Assembly: GCF_003286085.1 (NCBI RefSeq)
Contig: NW_020825445.1
Coordinates: 184,563-248,562, forward strand
DNA: 64,000 bases
Direction of reading: 5' to 3'
Source: Drosophila persimilis
Taxonomy: Eukaryota; Arthropoda; Insecta; Diptera; Drosophilidae
Shown: piece after piece, positions 25,511 to 37,112 of the stretch
Numbering within the stretch: position 1 is the stretch's first letter
Layout: every line of letters starts with the position of its first letter
Program-made: the position numbers and the translations under genes
Notes under the pieces: model-generated
What the model was told of the DNA's origin: nothing
Seen by the model: the letters and a program-made list of their open reading frames with translations, nothing else
The model's database searches: none

Positions 25511-25943
25511 CATTTGTTTTTTTAATATCAACCGAAAAACTCTAGACGTCATATTTCTACAGCATTTTCTTGAAATTCGCATAGGGTTTTCACCTTAAAA
25601 AGGTGTTCTATAGTACATAATTCTCCGACATGTCCCATTTGCTGCTTAAACTATCACAAATAAAGCCGAGAGCCGTGCTGTTCTCCATCGTAGGACTTCA
25701 GGCAGGAGGACTGTGGGCTTCTGTCTGCCCACGCCTCTAGGAACCCTTGAATCCATACGTAACATCCAGATAAACCCACATTCCGGCTCGAATGTACGGC
25801 TAGAAGCCACTCTGGCCCACAAATCTATGGCCGAGAGCCACTTGGAGCCTCTAGCATCGCATTCCGCTCTAATAAAAACTAGAAAATCCTTTAGTTCAAG
25901 TGAGAAATCTTGTATTTATTTGCGAGTAGACCAACAATTGTGA

Positions 25944-25984
25944 CACTCCACTCCACTCCACTCCACTCCACTCCACTCCACTCC
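25944..25984. repeat. (ACTCC)8 pentanucleotide microsatellite
   Basis: Eight near-perfect ACTCC units. The open frames across it read WSGVE repeats on the minus strand. Confidence 0.95.
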
Positions 25985-27107
25985 TGATGCTGGGAGATGA
26001 AGTTGCAGCTGAAGTGAGAGCTAGAGATTCCAGCGAGAGCGAGGAGATATCTTGAGATGTTTGGCTTGGTTGGGTCCTTTTGCTCCTTTTGCTCCTTTCG
26101 TGTAAATATTTCATAGAGTCCAGTGTCCGACTTTGACACTTGGTTTTGTGCCGCACAGAGGAGGCAGCCACATCGTGGGCTCCATCCTGTGTCGCCTCAT
26201 CGTCATCATCGCCATCATCATCATCGTCTTGATGTTCTTTGTGCCACTGATACAGTTCCTTTCTGGATTCGCTCTCTTTCGTTCCTTCTCCTGGCCTGTC
26301 ATAATCCTTTTTGATAACATTTTATGGCCCAAACGACACTCCACACGGTCCACGTTGTCCATGGCTTTAACCCTTGACTGCCTGTCCGGCCTGTATCTAT
26401 GTATCTGTCGGACTCTCGTCTGCAGCGACAGGCAGCAGCCACTTGATAACTTTACACTTGAGATACAGACTCCTCATCCCGCCCCGCCCCGCCACCCACT
26501 GCCCCTCCCTGGCTATTTACTCTATGGCCCTGCTCTTTTTCCCAGGGCTAGGGGGAGAGGGGAAGAGGGGAAGAGGGGGAGGGGGAGCCAAAGACGAACG
26601 AAGCGCGCGATAAGCAGCTAATGGCCGGTCGACTGTTGCCGTCTGCCTTCCAACCTCTTTGCTTTTATCTGCCCTTTTACTTCTATGATTCCTCATCTGC
26701 CTCCCCTTTCCCCACCCCCTCTCTTTCTAGAAAGTCTTTTGGTCACACTGGACCCGCATATCGCATATCGCATGTGTGTGTGCCCACAGTGTTGACTGCC
26801 TTTGAGTGGATTTAACGAACGAATCTTAGATCTTGGAGCGAATGATTCATGATGTGGGTTTGAGTGGGGGGTGGCAGTGCCTTAAAGAGATCTTTGAGGT
26901 GAGATTTTGGATGAAAACTGAAGGAATATGAACGGAAGAGCGGAAGAGGCAAAGGAAACCCCGAAATCTCTATTTTGGATTTCCCATCCTCCCTAGGGAG
27001 TCCCCACTGTAGTCCATTCCACCGTAGTCACCGTAGTCTGTCCATTCAAGTGCCATTCGAGGCATCACATTCCGCTATCAAAACACGCATCGCTTCTCGC
27101 CTTAGCC

Positions 27108-27165
27108 CCTCTCGTCGCTGCCTCTCGTCGCCGCCTCTCGTCGCTCCCTCTCGTCACTCCCTCTG
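27108..27165. repeat. 13-base minisatellite, four copies
   Basis: CTCGTC recurs at 27,111, 27,124, 27,137 and 27,150, a steady 13-base period of the form CCTCTCGTCGCYG. Confidence 0.85.
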
Positions 27166-27423
27166 CTCCTCTCTCTCTCTAGCTGAAGCTTTCGTCTCGC
27201 TTTCCCTCGTCCATCCAAATGGAGCGCCTTTCAGCGACGTCGTCTTCATTGTATTTACGCTCTGATTTGTGAAAAGATAAGAGGGAGAGAGGGCGAGAGA
27301 GAGTGAGAGAGCATGTGTTGGCCACTCGTCTCCTACCCTCTCCTCCGCCGCTTAAGCCCCCGCCTTCGAAAAGTATCCAAAGATTTGAAGTGCCACAGAG
27401 ATACAAACACTACTCGTGTCATA

Positions 27424-27490
27424 TACGGATACGGATACGGATACACAGATACAGTTACAGTTACAGATACAGATACAGATACAGATACAT
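27424..27490. repeat. Hexanucleotide (GATACG)n to (GATACA)n array
   Basis: About eleven six-base units that drift from ATACGG through CAGTTA to CAGATA along the array. Confidence 0.95.
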
Positions 27491-30400
27491 ACAGACTAAT
27501 CCGCTTTGGCGGGCCAAGCGTTTAATATGTCAGGGTTTCCCTGCCATGCCATGAGACGATGAGAAGACCTTCTTTTGGGGATACTTACGGGACGGATCAT
27601 TATCTCTATCTCCCTCCCTCTCCCTCTCTCCCTCTCCCTCCGAAGCGTCCGTCTGTGCGGCTTTTGATGATGAATCACGCACATGACCTGACCTTTCGCT
27701 CGCTTAAGCAGATTTAATGGATTTCCATCTGGGCCCCAAGCCCTCCCTCAACCATTAAATCCGCAAATCAGGACATAAATTCATAAACCGGAAGATTGTT
27801 TTACGCCGTGCAACACATTGAAAGGACATTTCTGCAAGGCTTTGCCGTGTGTCCTGTATTTTTGATAATTCGAGTGTTCAATGGAGGTCAATGGAGGGCA
27901 TGGAAAAGGGGTTAAGGGTGGGGGCAAAGGCGAAAAAAGGCAAGGCAGAATATGGTGGGGGTATGATAGTCGTATAGTTCTACTAGAATCTATATAAAAA
28001 GTGTATTTTATGGGAATAATTTCTGGATTACTCGAAAACAGCCTCGAAATTGTACAAAAAACCAAACAAAACCTTGGAATACCCAAAGGTTTTCTTAGTA
28101 CAGAAATCCACAAATAAATAGATAGAAATACAATTTTTTGTTCCTTTCGGATCTCTTTTTTCCCCACTTTGCATACCCTCCCTCCCCCCTCCGCCCTTCG
28201 ACTGTCAGTCCATCTTCCATTCTGTGTTCCATTTGTGTCAATTATTTACGTGTATTTATCGCATGCTGATACCCATATACATTTCCTCCAGCTTTTCCAC
28301 ATTTTCCATTCACATTTCACGCAGTTCTGCCCTCAGCTTAACCCCTTTTGAGGGGAGGGGCGGAGGGGGAATGGGGAGGGGCTTATGCCCCATTTTTGTT
28401 GCCAGCGACTATCATTGACTCTTCGTATAGACATTTCTCTGGCTGGCTGGTCCCTGGCTTATTTCTTTTTATTATTTTACTCTGCTGCCGGTGACAGGAG
28501 GACAGAAACGGGAGGGGGCACGGCAGAGCAGGCCAGGACGGGGCAGAGCAGGACGTGGCATCTCCACTCGCGTACATGTTCGATAATTTGTTTTTAAACG
28601 GCTCCGAGGCCCACTGTTGTTGCTTTTTGTCGACTGCTCGGATGGTCGTACAGGTACATGTGTTGCCCCTCAAGACAAAAAACCAAAGCCCCTGGCAAGC
28701 GGGTTGCCCCTCCCCCCCGTGGAACGTGCCTCGAATGCGAGCAGCAGCATTGTGGGGGAGGAGGGGGAGCACGGGGGAGCACACCGCCTTCCATAATAAA
28801 AGTATTTTAAGTGAAACCTTCACAGTCTTCCCGACGTAAATCGTAAAAATTCAGTTTTCAATGCGGCTTTCTGTTTGCTTTCTTCCGTGTGTTGCCTCGG
28901 GCAGATACCCTGTAAAGGGATGGGGGTCGTATTACCTGTCACCGAAGTGGATGCGCTCTATAGTTTATGGGTGTATTATTTCCACAAATAAATAGGTAAA
29001 GGAACCCCTAAGAGCGGAAAGTTCTATCACATACAGATTCCATAGAAAATAAACAGTTTTCTCTAGGAATTGGAATGAAATACGGGGAAATTGGAAGATC
29101 TTGTATATTTATACAAAACGAAACACTATATCACCACTAAGCTGGGGATCTTCAAGGGATATCGAGGTTTAAACGATCCTAAGGGAAGTCTTTTAGGCAA
29201 AAAACTTAATTTTTTCCAAAAGTAAGGCAACCAAAGCTTAGATATATCGCAGTCTTGTAAGAAAATAGCTTGAACCATCCAAATCGGGGTGGTATATTGA
29301 TGGATAACTTGGTTATTTCTGAATACATACCAATGAAACTTTAGAAGAGGTTGCCCTTTGTCTTTGGGCCACATCGGGGTACTATATCAACGATATATCC
29401 GATAAACCAAGCAAAAGTTCAGAATTTATTGCTCTAAAAATCAGTGAAAGACCATCGTCTCTATAATGTCTCCGAAAGGGGATACCCCCCGCGCACCCCC
29501 CCTAAAGGGTAGTCCTCCTCACATGTTTTCTTCTTTGTTTTTTGTGTCCGAGAAACGCGGCCGGAATTCAATTAGGCCCCCGCCGTAAACAGTTTGAGAG
29601 CCACTGGGCATTGGCCCTATTTCGCTGGCCGCCACTTTGTCTCGCTTTTCTCGTACTCTTTTTTTGTTGCTTTTCTCTTCTATTTTTGGCAGCGGCAGCG
29701 GCGGATCTGCCACGGCGTCCGTTCAATGACTCGGCATTCTTGGGCGATGGCGATGGCGAATGTCAGGGGAGCCTCCCGTTCCCTTGGCCTTTTATTTAAT
29801 GCAGTTTTCAATTTGCAATTTTCTGTTGATGCTGCAACACCCCCCACCACCCACCCCCCGCACTACTGGTACTCCGTTTTGTCTCTGGTCTTTTTTATTG
29901 TTTATCTTTGTGTTTTGTTGAATTTTCATCTTTGGCTTTTCCTTTCACGACATCATTGCTGATCGGAAGCGTTGCAACACGTTCGCTGCTCCTCTCCTCC
30001 CCTCCTTCCCTCCTCCCCTCTGATTATTATGTTTTTTTGCATGCAAAGTGCAATGCCAACAGCAGGAGGGGGGGGGGGGGGGGGGCTGGAAAAGCAGCGA
30101 TAAACACAAGCCAGACAGAAGGAAAAACCGCATAAACAAGGCAAACACTGGTGGCAAGGGGCAGGAGCGGGGAGCAGGAGGTGTGGGAGGCTCCACAAAA
30201 GGCTTTTCGCATTTTAATAGAAATGTTCTTCGTTCGCGTCTCCAAGCGGCAGGTCTGGTGGCCATCCTTCTGGGGGAGGGAAGATATAAGGAGGACGAGG
30301 ACGAGCAGTATTCCCTATCAAATAGTGGGGGTACATTGATGGCTAGTACTCGGTAGAATGAGGACCTTGGGGATTCTTAGGGCTTCTTCAAAGGATTTCG

Positions 30401-33400
30401 CTTGAAGAAGGAACGCCTGCCTTTCATTCTGCAAAGGGAAGTTCTCGGAAATCAGTGATCTGTGCGCTCTTTAACTCTCCGTACAGGAGCAGAGATTACT
30501 CCTTAATGTTTTCCTTTACCAATTTTTGGGAGAATCTCCCAATCTATGCGCTTTTTAGCCATCAGTAGAGGCCTCTCTGAGCTGGTCGTGGCCGAAATTA
30601 CAGGCCAATTGTACTTCTATGTGCATCTAGTGGCCAAGAGACGATATCTGTGGTCTTTTTGCAGGGCTTCGCAAAGGCAGGGGCCACCCCAGACCCTTCC
30701 ATGCGCTTCTCAAAGAGAAATGTGGCCAAGGATCGCCTTTCTATGATTTTTACCTGCTAAAAACTCAATTTTCCTGGATTTGCATAGAGTATTTCTAGAA
30801 ATTTGTTGCATTACCAGTTATGCTTTAAGCCTGCCCCGGCTGCCACTTCTATCATCGATTGTTCGTCTGTTTTTGTGGCATGGCGCGGTGTGGCACGGCG
30901 TGGCGTGGCATGGAGGCTCCACCCGTTCGCGCGTGACTTTGAAAATCTGTTTTCATTCGAGTGTATAGGATTTTCAATTCCGTGGCATATTTCATAGACT
31001 TATGCTTGTCAATGCAACCAGACGGAAGGCGGGGTCTGTGGCAGGGGCAGGGGCTGTGGCAGGGGCAGACAGTCGAATAACAAATAAATATTATGGTACG
31101 TGATTTGTTCAGCATTTGGCTTGTGGTTGCCTCTCGAATGAGAATACTCGGGATACTGGATACAGTGGATACTGGCTGGCAGGAATCTGTGAATCTCGAA
31201 TTGAATTCTGAGTTGATTTCTGATTCCTGATTCCTGATTGCATTTTCTGCTGCTTGCAGCAATTGTGAAATATTTCTGCTGCCGCACATTGATTGCGTGC
31301 CCCCTCCCCACTCCCCACTCCCCTCTCCACTCCACTCCCCTCTTCTAAATTGGTTGCCATTTGGTTGTTGGTTTCTGCCTTGTGAAATTCCACTTGAGTT
31401 TTGCTTCTCGTTCATGCCCCTGCCTCATGTTGCAGGGGACGACGCAACCGTCGCCCACTTGCTGCCACAAAAAGCGTAAACATTTAATTTCCATGTGCCA
31501 CAGGGACACACAGAGCGTCGAAACAAATGCAAAGTAAACCAAGTGTTAAATATTTGCCATGGGCCATGGGGCATGGGGCATGGGGCATGGGGCACTCACG
31601 TTTAGAATTTCTTCTTGTGCCCGAAGGCCTGGAGAGACGCTACAGACATTGCGCTGCTGCATTTCCTGACACGGCCTGACACGGCCAACAAATCTTTTGG
31701 CCAAAAAGAGGCCCACCCCAGGAGCCACAGTGGGACCATTCGATGGGAAATGCAAGGAAAAGAAGTGCTCTGTGCATCGAGGAACCAGGGAGGAGGCGAT
31801 TCTGTGGCCACAAAGGTGGCCTCGTGGGAGAGAGGCCTCTCGATTATGGAAATGGAGGACCAAAAAGGAACACCTCTAAGAACGGGCATGCCCCTAGCAA
31901 ACGGGTCTCGGTACCAAGCGGAGACACAGCAAACGCTTCTCCAAGGACCTCTCACAGCCTGGAGACACAAAGAAAGAAAGGGGCCACCTTTCTGCCCCAC
32001 TTTATACCTCAATAGAGGAGATCTCTAGGAATAGAGACCCCCAAGAGGCTTTCCCACACAGAAAATCATGTATTTTTGGTGGGCCCACCAAAGAGGGACT
32101 CGGCAATCGCCTTTCTAGGCGTTAACTCCAGAGAAATATGTGATATATGTTTCATATTTCATTTGAATCGCCGAACCCGAACCACTGTGGCTCTTGTGGC
32201 AGTGTCTCTTGGTGCTTCGCTAATGACTTTTGCTTGCCTCGTCACAAGGGGGATGCCAACCCTCTCTGCCACTCCTACCGCCCTGCCGCCCTGCCGCCCT
32301 ACCGCCCTCTGACGTTGTCAGGCGTCATGTCAGTGTCGGCGCCCTCGCACTTCATTATTTTGAGATTTCTGGCTCTCTTCCTGCTCTGCAACTCCCCACT
32401 CCGCCCCCCCCCCCTCTCTCCCTTTAGCAGAGACCCTGTCATAATTTCTCCTTTCTTTTTGCACCCAAACTGGTTCAAGGTGTTGACTTTGTTGCATGTG
32501 CGAGTGCCAGTGCGAGGACGAGGCATGTAAAGAGCGTACAGCCATGTGTGGCACCTGGTAATGGCTTCCTTGTATGCTTCCTGTCTCTGTCGCCCTCTCC
32601 AGTACCCCCCCTATGGCCCCATACACGTTTTATTGTCTGTCATGTGGCCGTAAAATGATTTTCCTTCTGACATTCCTCTGGCGGGAATCCTACTTGAAAT
32701 TTCTGTTTTCATGCCTCTTGCTGTTGCCGTTGCTGCCGTTGCACTTGACACTCTTGAGGCAGGGGCTCTGATCTGCCCTACAGTTGCAGAGTCACAGTTG
32801 TAATCACAGTTGCGGGGCCACTGGGCTCTCGAGCCTCGGCGTAGACATTCCACCAGACAGCCCCGGCCAGCCGTCCGTCGGGCCCATTGTTCCATTTGGT
32901 CTGCGTTTTGTCTGAAGAACAGACCAGAACCCACCCACAATTTACAGCTTTTGGCCATTGTCTCGCTTGTTAGGGCTGAATTTTTCCTCATTTTTCCTCT
33001 CAGTTTTATTTAGTATATATCTTTTCCTCTCTCTCTCTTCTTCTTTTTTTTTTGCCCTGCTCATATATTATTGTGTGTTTCCTCTGGTGGAAAATGTTTG
33101 CTTGGCTGCCTGCCTGCCCCGAGAAGAGCAATGCACACACACTTTTGCGGATTGTGGACCTGGGGGCAAGGGGACTACAACGGCAGTAGTGCTGCCACCA
33201 CGGGGCGGGGTTTTTGTTGGTAATAATAAACCACGAGCAGTGCATACCAAGCGTCGTTCACAATTACCATTGTAGAACGACTACCAGTACGACTGCGAGT
33301 ATCTTGTGGCCTTCTTGAGAAGGAGAACAGCACCCCACACCCCACACCCCGCATAAGAGCCAACGAAGAGAGAGGAGAAAACATATTCCAATAAATTGTA

Positions 33401-33559
33401 CCGGCAAGAGAGGCGCCGACAGAGGGAATGACCTGACCCCTGTGAAAATTGAAAATTATTTCCCATTTATTCCTTATTTTTATTTTTTGTACATTTACTT
33501 GACCACTGAAATTACCCAAATAAACTTGCCAGTGGTTTTAGTTGTTTTTTCTGGGCTTT

Positions 33560-34120
33560 TTTCAAGTATTTTCGTGGTATTTTCCTAGTATTTTTCTGGT
33601 ACCTTATCTAGTATTTCGCTTGCATTATTTCTTATATTTTCTGAAATTATTTCTTATAGGTTTTTTAGTTTTATTTTATCTGGTATTTTACTTTTAGTAT
33701 TTTTTTTATAGTACTCCTTTATTATAGTTTCTAGTCATTTTTCAGTATTATTTCTGGTACTTTTCTCAAATATTTGTTCAGGTTAATTTTTTGTATGGTA
33801 TTTTCTCATTAGTTTTCACCCATTTTTTCCTAGTATTTCTATGCTATTTACTCCAGCATTTTTCTGGTATTTTTTTTTAGTATTTTTCTGGAATTTTTAG
33901 TGTATTGTCTAGTATTTTTGGAATTCTTCTAGTCTTTTTGGCATTTTTCTAGTATTTTTTTAGTTTAAAAAAACATAATTTCTAGTATTTTCAAGTATTT
34001 TATGGTATTTTTCCAGTATATTTTGGTATTTTCTAGTATATTTTGGTATTTTTCTAGTATATTTTGGTATTTTTCTGGTATTTTCATCAGTATTTTAAAT
34101 GGTAAAATTTTAGGTATTTT
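33560..34120. repeat. Degenerate TAGTATTTTTCTGGTATTTT repeat tract
   Basis: About 560 bases built from 10-12 base steps of the form (C)TAGTATTTT and (C)TGGTATTTT. At 34,014-34,085 a longer unit with AGTATATTTTGGTATTTT recurs three times at 22-24 base spacing. The step is the reverse complement of that at 19,600-20,030. Confidence 0.85.
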
Positions 34121-34744
34121 CTTTACTATTTATGCCCCTCTAATTCTATTTATTCAGGGTCCATTTTATGTGTTATCATGTTCAAAATTCTCAAGAGCCG
34201 AAGTTTCCCATCGAAACGTGTCCTTTGGAGGAACAGAACCCTGGAGATGGAGAGAGGAGAGAGGGGAAACGAACAGAATGAAGAAAAACATATTCGCATA
34301 AATTCTGGCTTTTGCACAGCGAAAGATGGACTTAAATGGAAAATTATTTTCCATTTATATGTGCATTTTTGTTGCTTCCTTTTTTGACCAGCGGTCAAGA
34401 GTTGTTGCTGTTGGCTGCCGCAGAAATTGGTTGAGAAGTGAAGCAAGAAAATGTTTGAGCCAACCGGCAGCAGCAAATAAAGTTGGGGAAATAATGTTGA
34501 TTTATATTTAGTTGGTGGGCTCCTCTTGAAGGAGTTATTACGCCACTTTTCGGGGGGAGTTTCGGCGAGAGGCGCCTCTCGATGTGGAACAGTTTGGTTC
34601 CGAGCAAGTTTACCTTAACTTTCTCTCTTGAGTCCCGGCCCGTGACTCAGTTTTCATTCGAGAAACTCTCGGCTGAAAGGCAAACTTCAATTAGCGATTC
34701 TCTCAGAGTGAAGTTTTCGTTCGAAAAAGTTGTTGATTTGCCGG

Positions 34745-34793
34745 CAAATAAGCAAATAAACAAACAAACAAATAAACAAATAAACAAATAACC
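34745..34793. repeat. (AAAC/AAAT)n tetranucleotide repeat
   Basis: Alternating AAAC and AAAT units, about twelve in all, just after a sequence rich in TTCGA/TTCGT. Confidence 0.9.
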
Positions 34794-35730
34794 AAATGAT
34801 TCGAATGAGGGAACAAATGCGTTGGCAGAATGCAAATGAACGGCTCTCCGTTCCACGGTAGATGGTGGCCAAAAGATACGCCCACAGAAAACACAGAGAA
34901 CAACACAATTTGTCGCTGGCTGTCGCCTGAGATTTCTCTGTCCTGCATATCGATGAAGCCTGTAGCCTGTAGCCGCAGGAAGGCCCTGCCACAGGCCGAG
35001 AAGTCATCAAATTGATGATGGATAAAGCAGACAAGTGCCACAGACAAGTGCAGTGGCAGCGGCAGCGACAGTGGCAGCAATGCTTGTGGCAAATATTGAC
35101 CAAGGGACAACAGAGGCGGTCTCCAGCGCTCTCCAGGGGTTAACCACCGCCCCACCACTTGACTGACTTTTGTTGCAAATTATTATTTCTTATTTCTTAC
35201 TTTTATTATTATTGTTGCCTCTTCTTCTCTGTGTCTCTCGATTTGCATAGTCGCGCAGGTAGCGGCGGCACAGGACTTGCATTTCAATGACAATATTTCC
35301 TGCCTTCCTTCCTTCTGCCATCTCTTCAGATTGCCTCCAGAATCAGAGTCGGAGACGCTGTGTCTCTCAGCCGAAGGAACATGGACTCTGAGGAGGTTTC
35401 TGGGAGGTCGCTTTCCCCATCCCTGTCTGATGGGGTCTGCCCGAGGGTTGAGTGGAGGCTTCTTCCAACAAAAGTGATCTCTGGCATCGCCTCACGGCCC
35501 CCGTCTCTGTCTTGCCTGCAATTTGCCTTTTTGGTTAGTTGCTTGGCTGCCATTTCATTTTGATTTGATTACATTATTCGTCGCGCTACTGGTAGCTACT
35601 GGTGTGTGTGTGGGGTGTGTTGCATGCCCCTCAGGCCCAACTCTTGGAGGGGCTATCATCAAGGATTTTTAAGTTCATTTACTTACCAGCGGAACTTCCG
35701 CGAAGCCCTCAAGCCGCTTGGTGTCCTTCC

Positions 35731-35960
35731 TCTGGCTAAGCTTGCTCTTCCTGGACGCCTGGACTACCTCCTTCCTCTTCCTGGATGCCTGGGCTACCTC
35801 CTTCCTCCTCCTGGACTCCTGGGCTACCTCCTTCCTCCTCCTGGACTCCTGGGCTACCTTCTTCCTCTTCCTGGACTCCATCCTTCCTCTTCCTGGTCTC
35901 CTGGTCTCCATCCTTCCTCTGCCTGGTCTCCATCCTTCCTCCTCCTGTCCTCCTGCTCTC
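35731..35960. repeat. 30-base minisatellite, four units in register plus degenerate ends
   Basis: GGGCTACCTCCTTCCTCCTC plus CTGGACTCCT fills 35,761-35,880 as four consecutive 30-base units, with decayed units on both sides. Because 30 is divisible by three, it keeps repeat-coded frames open on both strands (LLGYLLPPPG on plus, KEVAQESRRR on minus). I treat these as non-coding. Confidence 0.9.
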
Positions 35961-37064
35961 CTGCTCTGCCTCTGCCTCCTCTCCAGGATCCTCCTGCTGC
36001 AGCCCCCCACCGGTTGAATGGTTACACTTCCGTCTTTAGTTATTTACTCAACTGCTGCTTCTGCTGCGGCGATTTCCACTTCGTTTGTCATTCTTCAGTG
36101 CCTCCTGGCGGCTCCTTCTCTTCCTTATATTCGTTTCCCTATTCTCTAGTTCCTCGTAATCTCCATCTTCCTAGATGTGGCCAAAAAGTTGATTTGTTTC
36201 TGGGACAAGTTTCCTCATTTCCACACCCATAATAAACAAGTTTTTCCTTTTTATTTTATATGCTCTCCGCCCCTCCCGCCTCTCTTTTTTTGTTCCTGCG
36301 GAAACATCAAATTTCATGCCAGGAACGAGGGATTTTGGGGCTAGGGAAATCTTGGATCTGAGAGAACTCCAGATCGTGCCATATCCTGCACCCTCCTGGT
36401 TCCCTTTTTCTTGTATTAAATATTTATTTGCCAGGACAGAGGCTTTTCCTCTCTGTGTATTCCATAAATTCTTATCAAAAAAGGTCCTTGATTTCCTTTT
36501 AAAAATTACCCAACTCTGATTTTGTACTTGGAAACTTTTTTGCCAATAGATTTTCCTCCCCCCTGCCTGTTTCCTTTGCACATATTTAGGCGCCTGTTCT
36601 TTATCATCCCGTCTGTCGTTACTCATTTGAGTGAAAGCTTTTCGCTGTCCTTGAGTGTAAAAACCGCAACAGCCGTAGAGGGGAAAAACTTGTAATGGCC
36701 ATCAATCAAAGGTGGGAGCCAGCCAGCCCCGCTTCCAACCAGGGAGACCGACGTTTAGCCTTCGTCAAGGGGGGTGGGGAGGGGGCGAAAGAGGCGTCAT
36801 ATCGTTGAATGTCATCGGCTGGTGGCTCGTGGCTCGTGGCTCCTGGCTCGTGGCTGGTGGGTGAACCCGTACAGGACACCTGTCTTGGGTGTCCTTTTGT
36901 TGTACATTTGTTCAGGGCTTAAATTAGCATATGACTCATGGTCTCGGGTCTCTGGTCTCTGCCTCCTGCCATTTCGTTTGCAAAGCCATTAATAATGTGA
37001 GCGAAAACATTTGCTTGGCCGACTTTTGGGCGCTCTGGCAAATATCACTTAAAAAATGGCCGGG

Positions 37065-37112
37065 AACCAGGAGCCAGGAGCCAGGAACCGGGAACCGGGA
37101 ACCAGGAAGAGC
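37065..37112. repeat. 7-base repeat (CAGGAGC/CGGGAAC)n
   Basis: Seven units of C(A/C)GG(A/G)(A/G)C, from CCAGGAGC to CCGGGAAC. A similar short G/C repeat (TGGCTCG)n lies at about 36,822-36,866. Confidence 0.85.

Larger units (their letters stand above)
25985..33530. other. Middle part of intron 2, no gene seen
   Basis: GC-mixed intronic DNA with short repeats: an 18-base G run at 30,068-30,085, (CATGGGG)n near 31,560-31,595 and (TACCGCCC)n near 32,275. Tandem nuclear-receptor half-sites TGACCTGACC occur at 27,684 and 33,429. Open frames of up to 187 codons overlap on both strands without family resemblance. Confidence 0.55.

Noticed and set aside
26133..26621. 162-codon frame with a strong membrane-like segment (RLIVIIAIIIIVLMFF)
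   Set aside because: The segment comes from a (CATCAT)n-like repeat, the rest is Pro/Arg low complexity, and there is no supporting context. A real small membrane peptide cannot be excluded but is not supported.
35606..36232. 208-codon open frame with LLGYLLPPPG repeats (and a minus-strand frame with KEVAQESRRR)
   Set aside because: The repeat is a 30-base minisatellite, so all frames without stops stay open on both strands. It is not a protein gene on this evidence.
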